Origin: Branchiostoma lanceolatum
Lineage: Eukaryota > Chordata > Leptocardii > Amphioxiformes > Branchiostomatidae
Direction: 5' to 3'
Length of the DNA stretch: 64,000 nt
Assembly (NCBI RefSeq): GCF_035083965.1
Contig: NC_089732.1
Span: 439,001-503,000, forward strand
Part shown: positions 45,201-54,200 of the stretch, piece by piece
Numbering within the stretch: position 1 is the first letter of the stretch
Layout: each line of letters opens with the position of its first letter
Made by a program: the position numbers and the translations under genes
Notes under the pieces: generated by a model
What the model saw: the letters and a program-made list of their open reading frames with translations, nothing else
Database searches by the model: none
Told to the model about the DNA's origin: nothing

Positions 45201-48200
45201 CATTTATCTTTGGCATACATATGTAGGAGATACAGAAATATTTGACTTTGTTAGACATTAACAATCAGTGTTTTCTGATATGTCAAAGTGAGCACTTTTC
45301 ATCATATTACTGTGTTTTACAACAAAGTGCAATTTGACTAATGCAGATCCATGCTAAATTGGATACATTGTTGTCTTTATTAACTAAGAATCTAACTTCT
45401 TTAAAGGATATAGATTTGAGAATTAGTATCCAAATACTTCAAGTTGTTCTTCAAATTCCTGAGTTGTTCTATTATGGCAAGATGTTTCTCTGAGTCAGTC
45501 AATACAAATGAAATGAAATGAATGTTATGTGGTTCAGGCTAAAGAAACTGTCCCCGTTAATGTAATGTATTACATGCTCTGATATTATTCATCTTAATGG
45601 TGGTAATTTATCTTCTTTTTCTTAAGTTGTAGGAGATTCTAATTCATATTCAGTTGCTGGGGATCAGTGCAATGTTTGTTTCAATTACTTTTATCAACGG
45701 GTGATTTTTGTCCTGAGGGTAAACCTGTCTTGCCATACCTAAGCCTTCATGGCAAAGACTGAGTGCTTTACTATTATCATCAAAGTGCCAAGCCCACCCC
45801 AGGTTGTTGAGCAAGGTGGCAATGTCAGGATGTGCTGTACCCTGACCATAGATACTCCTGAACATCTGCAGTGCCTGTTCATAGTAGCTGATTGCTTTCC
45901 TGTAATTACCCAGGTGGCGCCAGGCTCCCCCCAGGCTGTTGAGTGAGTTGGCAATGAGAGGATGTTCTGTACTCTGACCATAGATACTCCTGTACATCTG
46001 CAGAGCCTGTTCATAATAGCTGATTGCTTTCCTGTAATTACCCAGTTCACTCCAGGCTAACCCCAGGTTGTTGAGTGAGTTGGCAATTTCAGGATGTGGT
46101 GTACTCTGACCATAGATACTCCTGCGCATCTGCAGTGCCTGTTCATGGTAGATTATTGCTTTCCTGTAATCACCCAGCTCTGTGCAAGCTGACCCCAGGC
46201 TGTTGAATGAGGAGGCAATGAAAGGATGTTCCATACTCTGACCATAGATACTCTCATGCATCTGAAGTGCCTGTTCATAGTACCTGATAGCTTTTCTGTG
46301 ATTGCCCAGTTTATCCCAGGCTCCCCCCAGGTTGTTGAGAGAGTAGGCAATTTGAGAATGTGCTGCTTCCCTCCCATAGATCCCTCTGTACATCTGCAGT
46401 GCCTGTTCATAGTAGCTGATTGCTTTCCTGTAATTACCCAGGTGGCGCCAGGCTCCCCCCAGGCTGTTGAGTGAGTTGGCAATGAGAGGATGTGCTGTAC
46501 TCTGACCATAGATACTCTTGAGCATCTGTAGTGCCTGTTCATAGAAGCTGATTGCTTTTTTGTAATCACACAGGTGGAGCCAGACATTCCCCAGATTATG
46601 TAGTAATTTAGCAATATCAGGGTGTTCTGCACTCTGACCATGGACATTCTTTAACATATGCAGTGCCTGTTCAAAGTAGCTGGCTGCTTTTCTGTAATCA
46701 CCCAGTTCATCCCAGGCTGCCCCCAGGTTGTTGAGTGAGGTGGCAATGTCAGGATGAACTTTAGTCTGACCATAGTTTCTCCTGTGTATCTGCAGTGCCT
46801 GTTCATAGTAGCTGATAGCTTTCCTGTGATTGCCAAGTTCCCTCCAAGCTTCCCCCAGGTTGTTGAGTAATTTGGCAATGCCAGGATGTTCTGCATTCTG
46901 TCCATACATCTGCAGTGCCTGCTCAGTATAATTTATTGGTTTTCTGAAACGTCCCATCCAAAGGGAAGTATGATCAAGCCTGCTAAGCAATATGCTTTTC
47001 TCATTGTCTGTAGATTGAATTTTCTTCAAGGCCTCATTATAGCAGCTAATAGCCAGCGTATATCTGCACAGCTCAAAGTACATCGTACCACGTACTCTTG
47101 TAGAATTATCATATAAATCAGAGAATGCAGTAAGAACTGTTTTCTTTTCAGACCATTCAGACAAAACACTCTTCAGAGGGATTGCAGAATAATAGAACCT
47201 AAAAAGATGTTTTTCATTTGGCAGATGGAAAACTGGTTTCAGTATATCTGTTTCATCATTGGTCTGTAGGGATGAATCCTGTCCAATGGCATGTAGTGAT
47301 GATCCAATCGAGACCAAAGCTGACAAATTTTCATTCTGTCCTCCATTTGCAATGTATGTTCTGAGCCTGAGTTCTGCTGAGATGCTGGTAAGCACTGTCA
47401 GGTGGTGTGCATTGTTGGGACTGATCACTTGTTGGTTTTCCATTTTCTCTATTGTCTCCCAAACTGTGGTAGGTATGATGCCTGAAGACAGTGCCAAGCA
47501 GTCCACAGCTACTGCTGGAAAGCGATAGATTTTTTTCTTTACATTAATCAATCCTGCTGTAATTGTTTCCTTATTGCTGTAGCTTTTATTGTTTTCTTTC
47601 AGTGTCTCCTGTGCCAGTTGTTGAGCCATTTTACCTCCATCAGCCTGCAATATCTTTACTGTGATGGTCATGTATGTGTCAATCAAATCCTGATCCCCTG
47701 CTATCAGGCATGGGTTTCTCAAGATAGTGGCAAGGTGATATCCTTCCTTCAGGTACAATGTTACATCCTGTTGTAGTTTAGAAACCATGTTTTCTGCAGT
47801 GCAGATGAGTTCACTTGGTGGTTTGTTCTTTGTTCCCTGCCTGCCCAGTGGAGTTTTGCTTGCCTTTGGCATGGAGCCATCAAATGCAAACCCACGAGGT
47901 GTAACAGAGTCATAGTACCAGTTGTCAAGTGGATCCTCTGAGTAGAAGTCATTGAGAGATTTTATTCCCAGTGCTGGGAGAATGGTTTCTCCCAGGTTGA
48001 CCACCTTGAGATGTACATAGTGGGTGAGGTTGCCAAAATACACAAGACATTCTTCACTTTCTTCTTCTATCAAGATGGCAAACTCCAGGTCTGAGTATGG
48101 AGTTACCAGTCCTGTGGCCTGTGAACCCAAACCTATCAGGGCATACTTACAGGGAGGGGGACCCATTAACCCAATACACTCTTCTACAAGCAGGCTGATG

Positions 48201-51200
48201 AACTCCTTCCTTTGTTGTGCAATCTTCTCAAACAACTTCCTGACAGCCTGAGCTCGTTTTGCCTCTATCTCTTTGACACATGGGTCATCCTCATCATGTA
48301 CATAGGGATCCAGCTGCTGGTCAATGGTTTCCATCTCCAGCTTGATCTGGTCCCGCATCTCCTTCAGCTGTTTCTTGTGGTTTCCTAATCTATCTTGTCT
48401 TAAAATGTATGCTTGATTAAATGAATGAATTCTCATGTCATGATTGTCTAAGATACATTGACGAAATGACATTTCCACTTTTCTAATAACTGTTTCTATG
48501 TTAGCATTGAGGATTTGATCCTCTGACCTGGCTATTGCTGCATTGTAGAGTGCTGCAGCTTTGACAAAGTCTCCCCCGTCTCCTGTCTGCTGACCTCGCT
48601 TACTGTAGACATCCCCCAACTTGCACAGGGGCTCCACCTCTCTCTGGTACTGCTGGGCTGTGGGGTCTGGGGAGGAAAAACTTGATGATTGACATTATTA
48701 TTCTTTAAGCACTCAATTGGGAATGCCATAATGCACCATGCATAATACACACTTGACATGTGTGCTTGACTCAAAATAGATGACAATAGATAGTGCTACA
48801 TAAGATTACTTTTGATCTCTTATAGGGACTAGTATACATGATGCCATCCTTATCTTGTCAGCATTCTAGATAAGGTACCGAAAATATAGCTAAAAACTCT
48901 TTCATTGTTCTGCATTTTTTGTCAGATTATTGTATTAATGTGGTGGCAAATTTATAAATTGATACAGTTCTGTTGAATTCATTTCTTGATATCATAGCAA
49001 ATGCAGTTGAAAACTGTAGCCATCCAGGCAAAATCTGTCTAAAGTTAGGGGACATCTGAAATTAGGGCATACCCAGTGTTACATTGATGCACAACTTACA
49101 GCTCAAAACTTAATGTGAAATGACTGCTTGACTATTCTGATTCAACTGATCACTATCAAAAATGTTTCAAGTATTCATCTATTCTGCTTACCTTTTACAT
49201 GTACCATCTTGAGTGCAGCTGCAAAGTGCTGCTCTGCTGAGTCCAGGTCTGCCCTGGCAAGGGAAGCTTCACCTTCCTTAAGGTGCTCTTTGTACAGTCT
49301 TTAAATGAAATAAACTATGGGTTATTGTGGGGAAACTTTTTGATATGTAAATACAGTCAAACCTGTCTATAGCGGTCACTCAAGGGACTGGCCAAAACTG
49401 GCCGCTAAGAACAGGTGGCCGCTATGGAGAAAATGTCGATTAATTGACCACGAGTGACACATGTTTTCAGTACCCACTGAGATACATTTATTCACCGTAC
49501 AGTACACATGTAAACAGGTATTAAGGCACATTTTAGAAGTTCGATTGTTGTTCTTTTACTCCTAGTTAGTTTAGAACAAAATACATGTTGCTCAGTTGTC
49601 ACTTACTGTTCGTTTTCGACCGTTTTCAAACATAGAATCGTGGCGACAATTTTCCTTAGTCTCTTGTTGTGGCTTGTGTTGATCAGCATCTACCATTATG
49701 CTAATAGGGTACTCAGAAGAAGGTCGCTCTTTTGAGGGCTTTTTGTCTTTTCGGAAAATTGCAACAGCCCAAATTTTACATCATATTAATATTATCCACA
49801 TTCATTCTGAAGCTTTTGGTTTAGTAATTATCCTCAGTAATACTTTGCAGCAAAATAAATTTAGTACATTATACCTCCGTAAGAGTGGTATCTTCCGTTG
49901 ACCTTTATGCTGCTACCTATCCAGTTTGTATCAGCGCCATTTTGAAAATTGCGCGTAACACGTTTTGAGCACAATTTCAATGAATTCCCGGTGAAAACGG
50001 AAATTGGGCCGGCATTTAAACATTTCACGAACTTACCGCATCAGGTACATGTGTGGGTTGTATTTTCCAAAAGGCTGCCGTAATATTTGTCCAGTCGAAA
50101 TGCACAGAAATGGTCAATTTTACCACGGTGTGCAAACGCAAGCCATGTGAAGAAAACTATACTTGACTTCGCGTCAAACCATGGATTTTCTAACAAAGAT
50201 AAAACATTCTGGTTTTCTTTATTATGATCCTATCCAGTTGAGGCTACATAAATTTGATAACTGCGTGAAAAAATGAAGATTTTGAACCCGGCGTGCGGTG
50301 GCGATGCGGCTTCTACCGACGCGCCGTGACCGTTATCGGCAGTGTTACTGTACTCGCGGGACTGAAAATCGTCTGGCCGCGACCGCGTTGGACAGGTGGC
50401 CGCTATAGCCTAATTCTTAATGCTTATGTCAATGGGGAAAATCCAAGGGACCGACAAAAAGTGACCACTATGGGCAGGTGGCCGCTATGCAAAGGTGACC
50501 GCTAATACAGGTTTGACTGTATTATGAAATTCAATGTATTGTTTCAAAAATCCAGCCATTGATATAATGATTGAAAATCATCTCAGGTCCAGGAATGAAT
50601 TAAGAATGTCAGAGAGGTGAAGCTCCCCACATGCATAATCTGTATCTGAGTGTACAATATCATGTATAATACATTAGGGTGTTTCTCAACTGTCTGAAAG
50701 TTCGTGTCTTTTCTTCAACAATTGTAAGCTGTCATTCTCTACTTCGCTGTAGAACAACTTTCAACATTTATCAAAATGATAGCTATAGAGAGAGAGAGTC
50801 TGACATTAAACCGGGAGTGTGAGTGAGTGATAGCTGTCACATCATTTGCAGCCCACCTCACTATCTCTGGGTTCCTGTCCTGAACAGCATCAGTGTTGAA
50901 TGTCACGTATCCCAACCTCCGCCACATGTAGCTTGTGAGGTTCCCCATCTTGAGCACATCTATGATCTTCTTCCTCTCAGTCTTGCTTTACTCAGTGCTT
51001 GTGAAGAAAAGTTGAACTGTGATTTCCAACACAAAAAGTGTTGCTGCAATATAAACACTAAATTCAATTTCAATTGACAATTTCTGAATGTGCTTTTTGC
51101 TACTGACTTTAAAAATGAAACATGGTAATAAAAAGAATATGTGACCTTTAACCAGCATATTTTTTTTATTACAATGTTTCATTTTTAAAGCCGAAATCTC

Positions 51201-54200
51201 AACAATGATAGACATTGCTATCATTTCAACAGCCTCTCTGCTGTATTCCTCAGGGCGTAATTAATTGTAATAAACCAGCTATACAACCCTAACCGTATAT
51301 TTGCTCAGGTCATTAGCATAAAACTGCTGGACCAAATGAAAAGTCCTTGAAAATCCGAAGCACACGCATTACAAATTAAAGACTCTGTTACAGTATTGAT
51401 TGCATAGTATGATGAAAGTGGTTGTTACATGATTACTTTATGGATAAGAGGTGATGATTCTATATCTAAAAGGCTGATAAGGTGACTAAAATGAGAAGAT
51501 TTGTCATGTAGCTGTCATCAAATCATGCCTTTTGATATACACAATTGACACCAAAATTGAACAAATTTTTGAACCTATGATCCAAGAACAAATTATGCAT
51601 TATTATACCCAGGACTTGGTGTTGAGCTTTGTTCCTCATGCTACCCTCTTTTTAAACCTGTCAAAAATCTCACCTGGATGTCTGGGACTCCACAGCTGTG
51701 AACCTGCCTGGGTAGAGCCGTAGCTATTTCTCCCTGTACTAGTGGGAGTTCTGGTTTCCCCTCTGACTCAGGTGGGAACTTGTGTTGCAACACTGCCGGG
51801 ACTTTCCATTACATCATTTCTTATCTGCTTGTCTTATGACCTGGTTACTAATTAACTTACATATTATGCTTGTGGCCACACTAGGGTCCTGTGTTTAGTG
51901 TACAAAAATCAAAAGCTGATGACCTGTAAAAGGAGGAAGATGTGTAAGTTTGTGTGATGGTCTGATGACTGAAGTTCCCTGACCTCTGAGTTGTATTTCC
52001 TACTGAATCAGGTTGTTCAACTGTCGGGACTTTCTATTATGTCATACCTATGTCACCTGCCTGTGTTGTGACTTAGTTACTTATTAGGCCACTGTTACAC
52101 CTTTGGCCACTGCTGTGGCAATCAGGTAAATTCAGCAGCCATTATAAGTTCACAACTAATGTTGATACAAGGAATATTTGTAAGTCTGTGCAATCATCTG
52201 TTGACTGAAGTTATATTTGACCGCTCATTGATTCTTTTTATTGGGCTGTGAATAAAGTGTAATATGTCTGTGCTGAAAAATCTATGTACTGTTTCTCCCT
52301 GTACTGGTGAGAGTTATAGGTTTTCCCTCTGACTCAGATGGGCTTTTGTTGTGCCACAAGCAGGACATTTCACTGAGTTTCCGTCTGTCCAATGACTTGG
52401 TTACTTATTGATTGTATGTTACACCTTTGGTCACTGGATTCTGTGACTGTCATGTAAAGAGTTTGACTGATAAACATGGTGCAAAAAAGCTGATTAAAAG
52501 TGGACGATTTGTTAGTCTGTGCTATCACTCGATAAATGAAATTTTCATTGACTTGATTGTTAAAAACAACTTTTATTCGGCTGGCCTGGCCACACTTGGT
52601 AGGCACCAATGGGCAAAATATACACCCGCATACATACACATACACACACACACACACAATGCACACACCCACACACATGCCCACACACATGCATACACAC
52701 ATGCATACATACACATGTGCACACACACAATGCAATCATATATATACATACACATTCACACACATGCACACACACATACATACATACACACACACACGCA
52801 CACACATGCATGCATACATACACACACATGCATACAAACATGCACATGCACATGCTGATTTGACCTGATAATTTAGCACAAAACTAAATGAAGAGAAAAG
52901 CCACATCCTCTGGAGCTTCTATAAATGTTTCAACTACAAAGGGGTGTCAGAACGTAAGGCTTGTCTAAATCTCACCTGGATGTCTGAGATGTTTCTACAT
53001 CTCACCTGGATGTCTGAGACTCCACAGCTGTGAACCTGCCTGGGTAGAGGCTTGCCTGTTTCTTCCTGTACTGGCGAGACTTCTGGGTTTTCCCTCTGAG
53101 TAAAGCGGAACTTTTCCAGTTTCACATCCGGGACATTCACTGAGTCATGCCTAATTTTGTACATCTGAGTCTTTTGTATGACCTGGTAACTTAATATGTA
53201 TTACACCTAGGGTCAGTCAGGGTCATGTGGCATTTATAGAACCTTGGTACGAATGCACATACACAACAAAAGTTATGATTAAAAGGAGGAGGGTTTATTT
53301 TGAAGTCTGTGGAAGTTACTTATTTGTTTGAACCTTAATGTTTATTCTTGAGAAGCTCAAATCATTCTATAGGATGCTTTTCTTTGGGGTCATGAGGGAA
53401 GAAGTATCTGCCTGACTGCATATAACAAAGATACGTATTACAAAAATTAAATTCCTGATAAATTTGTATAATAAGAACACATATAGGAGGATTAAAGATG
53501 TCCATTCGTTGATGAGAGAAGTGGCACTACTGTTACACCCTACCATGATGTTACAATTCACTGTGACTGTTGTTTGAAAAAACAGCTACCTGTAATCAAC
53601 CTGTGGTTGACCTGGTGGCACTTGGCTGACCCTAATACCTTGGGTACACGCACATGTAACTGACACCCATTGACGTTGTAACAAGGTAATACAATGGCAG
53701 CCTGACAAGCTGGGCATCGGGTGACACTATTTAACAACACATTCAAAACAAGCAGCTCCTTTCAAAACAAGCCGCTCCTACAATATAACATGCCTGTACA
53801 CGAATACGTATATAGATTATATAAGCAACCAAGACTTGAAAAACATTTATACCACTGGCTCTTGATAATATTGCAAATAGAATTTTTTTTTTCAATGATT
53901 GTACCCATTACTGATGTTCAATGCACCCCCCACCCCTCTCCAGGCCCCCGGCTACGGAGACATCAGACTGACAGTAGAACAGATCCCAGACGGAGTCTCC
54001 ATGGAGAAACCCTTCAACTTCAAGTGCAGGGTCACAAACTGCTGGTATGTAAGCATGCACCCTCCTTATAAGCACTCTACAATGCAGCAAATATTATCAA
54101 GTTCAAGTCCCAACACAACCAACTTGTACGCTACTGAAAAGGGTTGCAGTCCTTAGAAAATTGCCCGCTGATTTTTTCACTAATGTTGAAGAAAGGAGTT

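Noticed and set aside
44619..45220. His/Thr- or Cys/Val-rich frames around 44.9-45.2 kb
   Set aside because: They read through CA repeats; only the TRAPPC13 exon 9 part before 44860 is real.
52370..52868. His/Thr-rich and Cys/Val-rich frames at 52.4-52.9 kb
   Set aside because: Microsatellite translation only.
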